A DNA stretch of 41,580 bases from assembly GCA_026391355.1 (NCBI GenBank), contig JAPLDH010000041.1:1-41580 (forward strand), written 5' to 3'. The position numbers were made by a program, and so were the translations under genes. Positions within the stretch are counted from its first letter, which is position 1; each line of letters begins with the position of its first letter. The DNA is from Bacteroidota bacterium (GTDB taxonomy: Bacteria > Bacteroidota > Bacteroidia > Bacteroidales > FEN-979). Positions 32,828 through 41,396 of this stretch are shown here, piece after piece. A model generated the notes under the pieces. That model searched no databases. It was not told where the DNA came from and was given only the letters and a program-made list of their open reading frames with translations.

Positions 32828-33226
32828 TTATTTAGGATTTTTAAGTTCCTCAACGGAAATTTCAAATGCATTGGCATATTTCTGGAAAATTTCCGGTTTT
32901 AGTTTTGCAAATTTTGCAGGCTTAAAATGTCGTTTAACCGTAAACATTGACAATCCAACGAATTTTGAGAGCGTTATCGGATCCATCCAGGTTTTTTCCA
33001 TGTAATAATAAACCGGGCTCATCTTGCCGGTCAGTACTTTCTGACGGGCTTCTTCAATCCGTTCGTCAATGATCTTCTGTGCGTCATCAGTCAACGCTTC
33101 TTCTTCAGGTATGTAATCAAACCCAATATGGTTGGTAAATCTTCCATCTTTTTCAAATGTGTATTGTCCCACATTGAACCATTTGAATTTCAATGGTTTC
33201 ATTTCCTTAGGATGTGTCTCTTCCAT
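32828..33226 (-). CDS. Small HTH-like partner of BtrH1
   Basis: A 132-residue protein. The C-terminal ~55 residues (LSKFVGLSMFTVKRHFKPAKFAKL ... ISVEELKNP pattern) resemble a degenerate Xre helix-turn-helix. The N-terminal part is acidic and contains GKMSPVYYYMEKTWMDP, matching GKLSPLAFFMEKTMMEV in its paralogue. It lies 9 bases after the upstream BtrH2 gene and 32 bases before BtrH1. It may be a regulator, but always being beside BtrH suggests a protein partner or carrier. Function unassigned. Confidence 0.65.
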   Translation of the reverse strand: MEETHPKEMKPLKFKWFNVGQYTFEKDGRFTNHIGFDYIPEEEALTDDAQKIIDERIEEARQKVLTGKMSPVYYYMEKTWMDPITLSKFVGLSMFTVKRHFKPAKFAKLKPEIFQKYANAFEISVEELKNPK

Positions 33227-33235
33227 GATCGTGAA

Positions 33236-34237
33236 CTATTTTATTTTTCTTAGTTTTTTAAAGATCGCCTCTTCCTTAGCCGCACAATCGTAAACGATGC
33301 CGGCAAGAAAATCATAAGATTCTTCAGGTTTTCCCCTTTTCTTGCAATTTCTTGAACCAAGGTATGAAAATTCACGCCATCTGTTCGCCGTTACCCCCAT
33401 CTCAATGGAAATTTCCTTCAACCAGTCCTGGTTAAGAACATCTGCAGCTTCATTGAGAAAAGCGCCATAAATGTAACGGAATCCGGCTCCTCCTGTTCCA
33501 ATTTCTTCTTCCATCCTTAATACCTGGCCAAGATAATAAGAGGCTTTTTCATCCCCGTACTTTTTTTGCCACTTACGCATTTGCCGCGACATAAAACGGA
33601 TACCTTTAACCCCTACCAAAGGAAAAGGAATCCCTGTCATATTATAGGCTGTTTTTTCAATTCCTTTGATAATGGCAGGTTTCAGGTTTACCTCTTCAGG
33701 AACAGAGGTCAGGTAATACATTCTTCCTTTAGGAGCAAAAGGACCTTTTGCAAACCGCACCCGCATGAGATCTTTATAACTGATCTCAACAGGTTTTTCC
33801 AATACGGTATCACTGATCAGGTAAGTATCGTTATCGCGCCCGTAAACAACCATATTATGCATGTTGTAATGCATCCTGTATTCGGGGGGAAAAAAGGGAA
33901 GATGAAATGTCCCAACCTGCAGACCAACAGGAGTACCCTGATCCAATATCCTGTCAAGAATATTCATGGATTCCTTTGGGTCACTGAATGTCTGGATTGA
34001 AGTTTTCACTCCCAGCATTCGGGTCGAACGGTTAAATATCATTCCCGGCCATACCCTGAAAGAGGTTACCGGAGCATGCTGCATTTTCAGGAAGGGGAGA
34101 TAACTGAAAAACAATCCGGCCCCGATCCCGAAGATAAGTGGTTCGCTGACTTTCAAATGGTAATAATTCAACAGGTTCGAGGTAACACCATTCTCACAAT
34201 GTCCTGCCTGCCGATGCTCATATTCAAGCTTTATCAT
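33236..34237 (-). CDS. BtrH-like acyltransferase (BtrH2)
   Basis: A 333-residue paralogue of BtrH1 with C14 (GHCENGVTSNLL) and H127 (HYNMHNMVVYG) in matching positions. By eye the two share about half of their residues, including FGIGAGLFFSYLPF and the C-terminal GTGGAGFRYIYGAFL. The start overlaps the upstream HTH-like gene by 4 bases (ATGA). Keeping two copies argues for different substrates. Confidence 0.82.
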   Translation of the reverse strand: MIKLEYEHRQAGHCENGVTSNLLNYYHLKVSEPLIFGIGAGLFFSYLPFLKMQHAPVTSFRVWPGMIFNRSTRMLGVKTSIQTFSDPKESMNILDRILDQGTPVGLQVGTFHLPFFPPEYRMHYNMHNMVVYGRDNDTYLISDTVLEKPVEISYKDLMRVRFAKGPFAPKGRMYYLTSVPEEVNLKPAIIKGIEKTAYNMTGIPFPLVGVKGIRFMSRQMRKWQKKYGDEKASYYLGQVLRMEEEIGTGGAGFRYIYGAFLNEAADVLNQDWLKEISIEMGVTANRWREFSYLGSRNCKKRGKPEESYDFLAGIVYDCAAKEEAIFKKLRKIK

Positions 34238-34710
34238 ACTTTCTTTCCGGCATTAATGAATGTTTGGGCATTGAGATCAGGATTCAATAATTCTTCTACG
34301 GTTATATCGAAAACTTTTGCATATGTCTCCAGTCTGGAAGGAGATAGCTTACTGAATCCATTTGGGGTCAGATGTTTTCGCACTTTTCTTTTACTGAAAC
34401 CTGAATAATCAGCAAGAATGGTTACCTCCATCATGGTTTTTTCCATAAAAAAGGCTAAGGGGCTAAGTTTACCCTGGACAATCTGATCCCGGACCTGACC
34501 AACCCTTTCATTGACTGCATCCCAACCTTGCTTGATAATGAGCCGGTTGGCTTCATAATGGTTATCTACAAGTTTCTTGTAATTGCCCTTCTCATCAAAA
34601 CAATAAAACAATTCCCTGTTGGGACTCAATGAGAAGTTATCCTCCTGATAATCATTATCAGGGAGGTTTTCCTTTGATTTTGGCTGGATATCCGTAAAAT
34701 CCTTTTCCAA
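34234..34710 (-). CDS. Small HTH-like partner of BtrH2
   Basis: A 158-residue paralogue of the 132-residue protein, with a longer N-terminus (~25 residues, acidic). It shares the SPLAFFMEKT segment and the C-terminal helix-turn-helix-like region (ILADYSGFSKRKVRKHLTP ... DITVEELLNP pattern). It overlaps BtrH2 by 4 bases, so translation is coupled, which is unusual for a classical repressor and favours a direct BtrH partner. Function unassigned. Confidence 0.65.
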   Translation of the reverse strand: MEKDFTDIQPKSKENLPDNDYQEDNFSLSPNRELFYCFDEKGNYKKLVDNHYEANRLIIKQGWDAVNERVGQVRDQIVQGKLSPLAFFMEKTMMEVTILADYSGFSKRKVRKHLTPNGFSKLSPSRLETYAKVFDITVEELLNPDLNAQTFINAGKKV

Positions 34711-34713
34711 TGC

Positions 34714-35154
34714 TTATGGTTTTAAAAGAAATATTTTTAACTCACACGCTGCAATGATCCTGCTTTCCAGAAAAATTTTTCCTGTCATAACCGTTGCACC
34801 CATCACTTTGTATTCAACACTGATTTCGGTAATCAAAACTTTACCAGTTGCAGGAAATTCATGTATCACAAGGTTTTTAATACCACCAATAAAACCCACA
34901 GGAGGTTCCTTATTTTCCAGAGATGCCAGATAGCCGGCCCCCACGGCAGCGGTCTGTGCCATATTTTCTATGAGTCCCGGCTCTCTCAGATGGCCTGATT
35001 CGCAAAATATATTGTCGCCTCTGACAGTCAGCGAAGTTACGGTTTTTTTGTCGTCAGCGCTGAGCAGAAGGTCGATCATTACCATCGGTTGTTTCTGCGG
35101 GAGCAGCTTCTCTACCTGTTCACGGTTAGCAATTACTTTTTCAAATGATGCCAT
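34714..35154 (-). CDS. 3-hydroxyacyl-ACP dehydratase (ApeP/FabZ-like hotdog)
   Basis: A 146-residue hotdog protein. The motif SGHLREPGLIENMAQTAA holds H55 and E63, and the start LLPQKQPMVMID is typical of FabZ-like dehydratases in aryl polyene clusters. Unlike the hotdog protein at 9483 it keeps an acidic residue in the active site. It should dehydrate 3-hydroxyacyl-ACP to give the conjugated double bonds. It overlaps the second radical SAM gene by 22 bases. Confidence 0.85.
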   Translation of the reverse strand: MASFEKVIANREQVEKLLPQKQPMVMIDLLLSADDKKTVTSLTVRGDNIFCESGHLREPGLIENMAQTAAVGAGYLASLENKEPPVGFIGGIKNLVIHEFPATGKVLITEISVEYKVMGATVMTGKIFLESRIIAACELKIFLLKP

Positions 35155-36491
35155 AAAGACCCCTTCCTGTGACGTTGACGCATCCTGTTCATGGCGGTAA
35201 CCACATCCTCATCCGGAAATACCCACCTTCGTCCGGTTTTATCAGCTCTTTCTTTCAAGGTAAGGTAATTAATATCCGGAGCTAAGTAATATACAGGTTC
35301 AAGCAAAGGGTCATCCTTTGAATAATACCCTTCCTCCAGCGCCAGGTCATATAATTTTGTTCCCGGGTAAACCCGCATACCAATATAGGGAAAGAAAACG
35401 GTGTTTTCAATCTGCTTCGAATTTTCAAAACCTTCATCAATACTTTTTTCTGTTTCCCCGTATCCCCCAAGTATCATAAAATGAGAAAAATATATTCCCA
35501 CTTTGTTACAAAGAGCGGAAACCTCAACAACATCGCTCACGGTAAAATGCTTCCTGTACGACTGCAATGTAGAATCAGAAAGTGACTCGGTACCGAATTC
35601 AATATGGGTCAACCCGGCTGCTGCATATAACCGTAAAGTCTCTTCATCGAGATCATGGGGTGAAAAATAAGCCCCCCAATTCATCTTTATTCCTGCTTTG
35701 ATGATCTGTTCTGCAAGTTCTTTGTTGAACCTGTTGTGGATATTGAAAACCGAATCGGTAAAAAAAACATAGCTGATCTTCTTGTTGAAATAAAGATCGG
35801 ATAAGGTTTCAATAATTTTGCCAATATTGAGGGTTCTTACCCGGGAACCCTCTATCAAAGGATAGGTACAATAGATACAATGATGCGGACACCCCCTTTT
35901 TGTCTGGATATTCATCATCCCGCTTTTCTCCCAGTAAAAATCAATTAACTCCTTTTCAAAAGAGAGATCAGGATCTTCCAGGAAGGAATTGCGGGGATTA
36001 AGATGGATCTCCTTGTCGCCTTTATAGACAAGACCCTGGATACGTGAATAATCTGAGCCATTATCCAGCGTCATAAGCAGCTTGTATAAGCTTTCTTCCC
36101 CTTCACCGAAGATTCCGAAATCGGGTTCCATTAATTCAAAAAGCAGTTTCGGAAAAATAGAAAATGCTGCTCCCCCGATAATGATCCTGGTATTTATGGT
36201 TTGTTTGATAACCTCAATGATCTTCAGGTATTCATGAATAAAGTAGTTTCTGTTTATGGAATCAACGTCGTCAATATTGCGAAGTGAAACACAGGTATAA
36301 TCAGGTTTAAACTCATTCAGAGAATCAATAAACGATTCAATTGAACTGAGGTTAAAATCAAAGACCCGGATGTCGAAATCAACCAGTCTTTTTCTGAGGT
36401 AGCACGACAGGTAAGAAATACCAAGTGGATAAACAGGGTAGGGGACAGTGAAGTGATTCAAAGAAACAAGTAACAGTCTGCGTTCAGACAT
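35133..36491 (-). CDS. B12-binding radical SAM enzyme, second copy
   Basis: A 452-residue protein: a cobalamin-binding-type domain (~1-145, with RIIIGGAAFS and FGIFGEGEE) and a radical SAM core with C201, C205 and C208 (KRGCPHHCIYC), FFTDSVF and IEFGTESL. It lacks the long DUF4070 tail of the enzyme at 5223, so it is a different subfamily. The gene overlaps the dehydratase and starts 2 bases after the acyltransferase gene, firmly inside the biosynthetic operon. B12-radical SAM enzymes with KS and ACP genes are also known from candidate ladderane clusters. A methylation or ring/cyclisation role on the chain is inference. Confidence 0.85.
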   Translation of the reverse strand: MSERRLLLVSLNHFTVPYPVYPLGISYLSCYLRKRLVDFDIRVFDFNLSSIESFIDSLNEFKPDYTCVSLRNIDDVDSINRNYFIHEYLKIIEVIKQTINTRIIIGGAAFSIFPKLLFELMEPDFGIFGEGEESLYKLLMTLDNGSDYSRIQGLVYKGDKEIHLNPRNSFLEDPDLSFEKELIDFYWEKSGMMNIQTKRGCPHHCIYCTYPLIEGSRVRTLNIGKIIETLSDLYFNKKISYVFFTDSVFNIHNRFNKELAEQIIKAGIKMNWGAYFSPHDLDEETLRLYAAAGLTHIEFGTESLSDSTLQSYRKHFTVSDVVEVSALCNKVGIYFSHFMILGGYGETEKSIDEGFENSKQIENTVFFPYIGMRVYPGTKLYDLALEEGYYSKDDPLLEPVYYLAPDINYLTLKERADKTGRRWVFPDEDVVTAMNRMRQRHRKGSLWHHLKK

Positions 36492-36493
36492 TA

Positions 36494-37405
36494 TTATTCA
36501 GTTAATTTGGTTGATGGTTCCGGCGTTTTCCAGAAATCATAATAATTAAACCATTGAAGTGGATATTTTGTGACCATCTTCTCAATTTCAATTACATATT
36601 CCCTGACTGCCGCTTTCAAGGTTTCATCCCGTATTTTCAGGTTTCCTGAGAAGGCAATTGTTTTCAACGGAGTGGCATAAAAATGATAATGTTTTCTTGA
36701 TTCTTTCATTGCAAAGACATAAGAAACAGGAACATTGAAATGCGCAGCCATATTTACGGGACCCACCGGAAAATGGGCCGGGTTCCCGAGGAAATTGACT
36801 GCTGTTGTTTTATTGCCTTCAATAAAACGGTCGCCATGCATTGCAACAATTTCCCCACGTAACAAAGCTTCCTTTATCTCCTGCAGGTGTGAGAAATCTT
36901 CACGGATGATGATAAAATGGATATTCCGGTTAACAAAAACATCTGAAAGATATCCTTTTATCTGTTCGTGCTCAGCATCAAACAGGATGATGTTTATCCT
37001 TTTTTCAAGCCTGTTCAGCAGTTGTCCGGCAATTTCCCAGTTACCGATATGTGCACTGATCAGCAATCCTCCTTTATCCATCTGCCTGAGATACTCTTCT
37101 CCCTCAAAATCAAAAGTGAAGGATTGAGGGATTCCCGACAACATAGCTATTTTATCGATCAATATCTGCCCAAAGATAGTATAGTTCCTGTACACGCTGA
37201 TAAAGGACAGAAGTCTGTTTCTCTTCAATGTTCTGTGATAGAAATTGAATATACTTTTAAATGCAGTTGAGGAAGCCAAAATGAAATATGTAACCACGAA
37301 ATATAAAAGGAAATAGGCAAAATATATCCCGGCATTTTTCAATGTCCAGATAAATATCTTATATCCCAGAACCCCTCCACGGGTTTTTCCTTTCCATGAG
37401 GACAT
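36494..37405 (-). CDS. Lysophospholipid acyltransferase family protein (HtrB/LpxL-like)
   Basis: A 303-residue protein with an N-terminal membrane helix (~25-45) and the acyltransferase motif H119-IGNW-E124, then MHGDRFIEGNKTTAVNFLG and FPVGPVNMAAHFNVPVSYVF. Members of this family in aryl polyene and flexirubin clusters are proposed to esterify the polyene acid to its lipid or resorcinol anchor. It acts at the inner membrane. The gene starts 6 bases after ACP2, its probable donor. Confidence 0.85.
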   Translation of the reverse strand: MSSWKGKTRGGVLGYKIFIWTLKNAGIYFAYFLLYFVVTYFILASSTAFKSIFNFYHRTLKRNRLLSFISVYRNYTIFGQILIDKIAMLSGIPQSFTFDFEGEEYLRQMDKGGLLISAHIGNWEIAGQLLNRLEKRINIILFDAEHEQIKGYLSDVFVNRNIHFIIIREDFSHLQEIKEALLRGEIVAMHGDRFIEGNKTTAVNFLGNPAHFPVGPVNMAAHFNVPVSYVFAMKESRKHYHFYATPLKTIAFSGNLKIRDETLKAAVREYVIEIEKMVTKYPLQWFNYYDFWKTPEPSTKLTE

Positions 37406-37411
37406 TAACGA

Positions 37412-37660
37412 TTAAATTGGGTTAACTCTTTGGATTATATAATTATAGAAGTCCTGCAATGTAATAATTCCGCTCAACTCTTCTGCTTTCATCTTGAAGC
37501 CGAAATTGTGCTCAATGATGACAAAAAGATCCACGAAATCGAGACTGTCAATCCCCAGGTCCTTCTTCAGATCTGCCTGTGGATTTATCTGATCTTCATC
37601 AATCTCTATCTCGTCAATAAGTAATTGGTTGATTTTGCTTATAACTGCATCATTTTGCAT
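37412..37660 (-). CDS. Acyl carrier protein (ACP2)
   Basis: An 82-residue ACP with phosphopantetheine site S39 in DLGIDSLDFVDL. It differs from ACP1 (DSIDALEL), so the two may serve different enzymes. It heads the acyltransferase/radical SAM/dehydratase gene block and has a good promoter candidate directly upstream. Confidence 0.92.
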   Translation of the reverse strand: MQNDAVISKINQLLIDEIEIDEDQINPQADLKKDLGIDSLDFVDLFVIIEHNFGFKMKAEELSGIITLQDFYNYIIQRVNPI

Positions 37661-37682
37661 CCTGAACTGCTTTATCAGAATG

Positions 37683-37712
37683 CAAAAGTAAGGAATTATT
37701 TTAGAAACTCAA
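37683..37712 (-). promoter_or_regulatory. Promoter candidate for ACP2 and downstream genes (TTG-19-TACTTTTG)
   Basis: On the minus strand a TTG (37712-37710) is followed after 19 bases by TACTTTTG (37690-37683), the best match to the Bacteroidota -33/-7 promoter in the window. The leader to the ACP2 ATG would be about 17 bases. The same -7 octamer stands upstream of the ammonia-lyase, which suggests shared regulation. Confidence 0.5.
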
Positions 37713-38932
37713 CGGGTAAACTTTCTGACGATCAGGGAAGAATTAGTACCTCCAAAACCGAAAGAGTTGGACAGGAACGTGTTGATTTCCTGTTCAATGG
37801 TTGTTTTGGCAATATTGAGGGGTTCGGAAAATTCATCCGGATGGTCAAAATTAATGTTCGGTGCTACAAAGGAATTGTTCATCATCAGGGTTGAATAAAC
37901 GATCTCGCTGGCTCCTCCCATCCACATTTCATGTCCGGTCATCGATTTGGTACTGCTGATGATTGGCTTTGACCGTCCGAAAAGCAGGCTGATCGCCATG
38001 GCTTCGTTACTATCACCGGCAGACGTCGAAGTTGCGTGGGCATTGATATAATCAATCTCTCCGGCTTTCAGGCCGGCCAGTTTCAACGACATCTCCATTG
38101 CACGTGACGGTCCGTCAACATTTGGCAATGAAATGTGCTCGCCATTGGAGGAAAAACCATAGGAAAGCAACTCTCCGTAAATAGTTGCCCCGCGTTTTAT
38201 TGCTGATTCATAACTTTCCAGGATCACCGTGGCAGCGCCTCCGCTGGGAACCAAACCGTCCCTGTCGCGATCAAATGGCCGGGAAGCCTTCTCTGGTTCC
38301 GACTCCCTGACCGAGAAAGCATTTAAGGCATCAAAGCTGGCTGTTGCCTCGGGATTGATCTCCTGTGCACCCCCGCAAATGATGATATCCTGCAACCCCT
38401 GCTGAATCAATAATAATCCAATCCCAATTGCATGGGACCCACTTGCACACGCACCAGAAACAGTAAAGTTTATTCCTTTCAGCTTGAAAATGACAGAAAG
38501 ATTCATGGAAACAGTAGAATTCATCGACTGGAAAATATAACCCGAACCAATCATCATACTGTCCTTTTTCTGGCGCAAAATGTCAACCGATTCAACTACA
38601 GGAAGGGCCGAACTATCATTTCCGTATAAAATACCAACATTGTTTTTTCCCAGGAATTGCTCGTCGATATTGGCATTTTTTAATGCCTCAAGGGTTGCAA
38701 TATAGGCATATTCACCTTGTATCGGCAATCCTACACGCATTCTGCGATCCAGCACGCCCTTCAGCGATGGGCGTTCTACCATGCCCGTAAGCGCTGACCG
38801 GAACCCCATCTCCTTTCTCACAGGGTCAAAAATGATACCCGACCTGCCCTTGAATAAGGATTCCCTGACCTCGGTAAGATTCTTGCCGATGACAGAATAA
38901 ATTCCCATTCCCGTAATTACGACTCGACGCAT
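37709..38932 (-). CDS. Beta-ketoacyl-ACP synthase (KS5)
   Basis: A 407-residue KS with C162 (SGACASGSH), H299 (NAHATST) and H334 (MTGHEMWMGGASE). The second His motif departs from the usual GHTLGAAG, and the glycine loop VPSGGAA departs from GEGAA; such variants are typical of the single-KS subgroup in flexirubin/aryl polyene clusters. It lies between fabG and ACP2. A TAACTTTG box directly upstream of its ATG (38944-38951) leaves almost no leader, so I give it no weight. Confidence 0.88.
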   Translation of the reverse strand: MRRVVITGMGIYSVIGKNLTEVRESLFKGRSGIIFDPVRKEMGFRSALTGMVERPSLKGVLDRRMRVGLPIQGEYAYIATLEALKNANIDEQFLGKNNVGILYGNDSSALPVVESVDILRQKKDSMMIGSGYIFQSMNSTVSMNLSVIFKLKGINFTVSGACASGSHAIGIGLLLIQQGLQDIIICGGAQEINPEATASFDALNAFSVRESEPEKASRPFDRDRDGLVPSGGAATVILESYESAIKRGATIYGELLSYGFSSNGEHISLPNVDGPSRAMEMSLKLAGLKAGEIDYINAHATSTSAGDSNEAMAISLLFGRSKPIISSTKSMTGHEMWMGGASEIVYSTLMMNNSFVAPNINFDHPDEFSEPLNIAKTTIEQEINTFLSNSFGFGGTNSSLIVRKFTR

Positions 38933-38983
38933 TAAATTCCGTTCAAAGTTATTTAGTTCCTAGTTCCCAGTTTGCAGTTTTCT

Positions 38984-39008
38984 GTCACGTGTTACGCGTC
39001 ACGCGTCA
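38984..39008. repeat. Short 7-bp tandem repeat overlapping the fabG stop codon
   Basis: On the minus strand TGACGCG-TGACGCG-TAACACG-TGACAG begins with the TGA stop of the reductase gene. Such 'acgcgtcacgcgtcacg' filler repeats recur between Bacteroidota genes. No function is apparent. Confidence 0.5.
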
Positions 39009-39734
39009 CGTATATAGCCCTCCATTAATGCTGATAACCTCACCGGTAATGTAGGATGACTTCTCCGACGCGAGAAAAGCAACCAGATCAGCAACTTCTT
39101 CCGCTTCACCAAACCGGTTCATAGGGATCATTGCCTTTAGCGTTTTTTCATCCAGGTCCTTCGTCATATCGGTCCTGATGTACCCCGGGGCAACGGCATT
39201 AACTGTAACATTCTTTTTTGCAACTTCCTGCGCCAGCGCTTTGGTAGCGCCAATGACGCCAGCCTTGGCAGCAGAGTAATTCGCCTGTCCGGGCAATCCT
39301 TTTATCCCCGAAAGGGAAACCACGTTGATGATCCGGCCGGATTTGTTGATCAGCATATCTTTGATCAGTGCCCGGCTGGTGAAGAAAAACCCGTTCAGGT
39401 TGGTATTTATGACATCAAACCACTCCTCGTTTTTCATCCACATGACCAGCGCATCTCTCCTGATTCCTGCGTTATTCACAAGAACCGATATATATTTTCC
39501 TTCGTTTTTACATGACCACACATTCAGGGCAGTATCAACCTCCTCCTGGCTGGCCACATCAAAGGGTAATAATTCCCCGTCACTGCCGCTTTCCCTTACC
39601 AGTTTCAATGTAGTTTCTGCTTCGGCAAGGTTTGAGCGGTAATTGATCAAAATAAAAAAATCCTTTTCGGCAAGTTTCAGGCAAACAGCCCTGCCGATAC
39701 CTCTTGAACCGCCTGTTACAAGCGCGTATTTCAT
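39006..39734 (-). CDS. fabG: 3-oxoacyl-ACP reductase (FabG-like SDR)
   Basis: A 242-residue short-chain dehydrogenase: TGGSRGIGRAV cofactor motif (residues 8-18), NNAG, catalytic Ser-Tyr-Lys in VVSLSGIKG...ANYSAAKAG, and a C-terminal GEVISINGG. It reduces 3-oxoacyl-ACP with NADPH. It is the only ketoreductase in the window, so it probably serves all the KS enzymes here. Confidence 0.92.
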   Translation of the reverse strand: MKYALVTGGSRGIGRAVCLKLAEKDFFILINYRSNLAEAETTLKLVRESGSDGELLPFDVASQEEVDTALNVWSCKNEGKYISVLVNNAGIRRDALVMWMKNEEWFDVINTNLNGFFFTSRALIKDMLINKSGRIINVVSLSGIKGLPGQANYSAAKAGVIGATKALAQEVAKKNVTVNAVAPGYIRTDMTKDLDEKTLKAMIPMNRFGEAEEVADLVAFLASEKSSYITGEVISINGGLYT

Positions 39735-39785
39735 TTCTTTAATTGTTGCTTTGGATCAACCGAAAAGTTAATCCTGAAATCATTA

Positions 39786-41336
39786 TTAGCCCAGCGGAAA
39801 ATGAAGCTTGTTTTCCAGCAGATATTGTTCAATTTTCCGGACATCTATGTATTTAACCGTATCTTCCGAAAATTTCGGAACGATCGCCCTCAGGTCTTCA
39901 AATATTCCACGGGAGAATTCTGACATCCGGCCGCCAATTTCCAGGTAATCTATTGCCTGGAGGATGGTCAGCATCTCGATAGCCAGCACCTGGTAGGTAT
40001 TCTCTATGATCGTTTTTGCCAGCAGGGCAGCATTGGTTCCCATGCTTACAATGTCCTGGTTATCATTGTTATTGGTGATGCTGTGGACATACATCGGGAA
40101 AGATAGCGTCTGGTTTTCCGCAACGGTTGAGACGGCCGTAAACTGCACACCCTGCATACCAAGATTCAGTCCCAGTTTGCCAAGATTCACGAACGGGGGG
40201 AGTTTTTCATTCAGCTTATCATTCAGCAGGTAATTCAACTGCCGTTCTGCAAGCATGGATAGCTTTGTGATGGCAATTTTCAGTTTATCCATCTCAAGCG
40301 CAACATAATCACCATGGAAATTCCCGCCATGATAAACATTTTCTGTATCGCTGTCGATGATCGGGTTGTCATTTGTGGAATTCACCTCATCATGGAGGAT
40401 CTTTTCAGCATAAAGGATGGTATCGAGCACAGGTCCCAAAACTTGCGGAACACATCTCAACGAGTAGTATTCCTGCACTTTATGCTTAAAAACCTCCACT
40501 TTCTCCGTTTTTCCATTGTTATAGAGATGGTCAGCCCTGCGCCGGATAAGTTTACTGTCATTCAATATGGATCTCATCTGACTGGCAATATGGTTCTGTC
40601 CGCTGTGAAGTTTAACCCTGTTAAGTTCTTCGGAAAAATGATCGTCATAGGACTCCACGATCTCCGTGATCATGACGGATGCAAGAACAGACCAGTCCAG
40701 CAGGTTTTTTGCGTGAATTATGTTGATCATCCCGATCCCGGTCATTGCAGAAGTGCCATTGATAAGTCCCAATCCCTCCCGGATATGCATTTTGATCGGG
40801 GTGAGACCCAGTTCTTCAAATACTTTTGCCGTCGACTGCAGGATTCCGTTGTAGGTTACCTCTCCTTCACCGATCAGGATCAGCGCCAGGTGGGCAAGCT
40901 GGATCAGGTCGCCGCTTGCGCCCACACCGCCGTGTTCGGGAATGTATGGGTAAACTTCACGGTTGATCAGTTCTTTCAGGAGATCGGCAACTTCAGGATG
41001 AAGGCCCGATTTTGCCTGGAGGACTGTATTCAGTCTCGCCAGCATCGTGGCCTTGACATATATGTCAGGCAGGGGAGCCCCCATTCCTGAACAATGGCTG
41101 CGGATCAGGTTATACTGTAACTGGAGCTCGTTATTGTTGTTGACCTTATACTGGGCCATGGGCCCAAGGCCTGTATTTATACCATAAATTACTTTTCCTT
41201 TGGCAAATTCTTTCAGGAACTCGAAGTTGTCGCTTACTCTTTTTCTTGCACTTTCATCAATCTCAACAAGCTCTCCTTCAAACAGTATTTTATAGATTTC
41301 CGATAAAGTAATTCTCCGGTCGCCGATAATTATCAT
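39786..41336 (-). CDS. Tyrosine ammonia-lyase (HAL/PAL/TAL family)
   Basis: A 516-residue aromatic amino acid lyase. The MIO-forming triad is A140-S141-G142 in HGGVGASGDL, with Y51 in YGINTGLGPMAQY. It closely resembles the Flavobacterium johnsoniae tyrosine ammonia-lyase as I remember it, sharing YNLIRSH at the selectivity loop, YGxNTGxGPMAQY and the NxxDNQDIVSMGTN region. It should convert L-tyrosine to p-coumarate, the aryl starter of flexirubin-type pigments. I place the start at ATG 41336 (MIIIGDRRIT); an upstream TTG at 41399 is unlikely. It is the first gene of the minus-strand cluster in the window. Confidence 0.9.
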   Translation of the reverse strand: MIIIGDRRITLSEIYKILFEGELVEIDESARKRVSDNFEFLKEFAKGKVIYGINTGLGPMAQYKVNNNNELQLQYNLIRSHCSGMGAPLPDIYVKATMLARLNTVLQAKSGLHPEVADLLKELINREVYPYIPEHGGVGASGDLIQLAHLALILIGEGEVTYNGILQSTAKVFEELGLTPIKMHIREGLGLINGTSAMTGIGMINIIHAKNLLDWSVLASVMITEIVESYDDHFSEELNRVKLHSGQNHIASQMRSILNDSKLIRRRADHLYNNGKTEKVEVFKHKVQEYYSLRCVPQVLGPVLDTILYAEKILHDEVNSTNDNPIIDSDTENVYHGGNFHGDYVALEMDKLKIAITKLSMLAERQLNYLLNDKLNEKLPPFVNLGKLGLNLGMQGVQFTAVSTVAENQTLSFPMYVHSITNNNDNQDIVSMGTNAALLAKTIIENTYQVLAIEMLTILQAIDYLEIGGRMSEFSRGIFEDLRAIVPKFSEDTVKYIDVRKIEQYLLENKLHFPLG

Positions 41337-41396
41337 TCTGCTATGTTCTAAATGCAATAACGAAATTACATATTCCTTCCCGGAATTTGTAATCTG

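Noticed and set aside
38944-38951. TAACTTTG promoter box before KS5
   Set aside because: It lies only 12 bases before the ATG with no -33 element, which leaves practically no leader.
40314-41090. Long plus-strand ORF opposite the ammonia-lyase (258 codons)
   Set aside because: A shadow frame of a strongly conserved gene, with no recognisable domain.
39786-41336. Histidine ammonia-lyase (HutH) of the histidine utilisation pathway
   Set aside because: No hut genes nearby; overall pattern and selectivity region match Flavobacterium tyrosine ammonia-lyase, and the setting is a pigment cluster.
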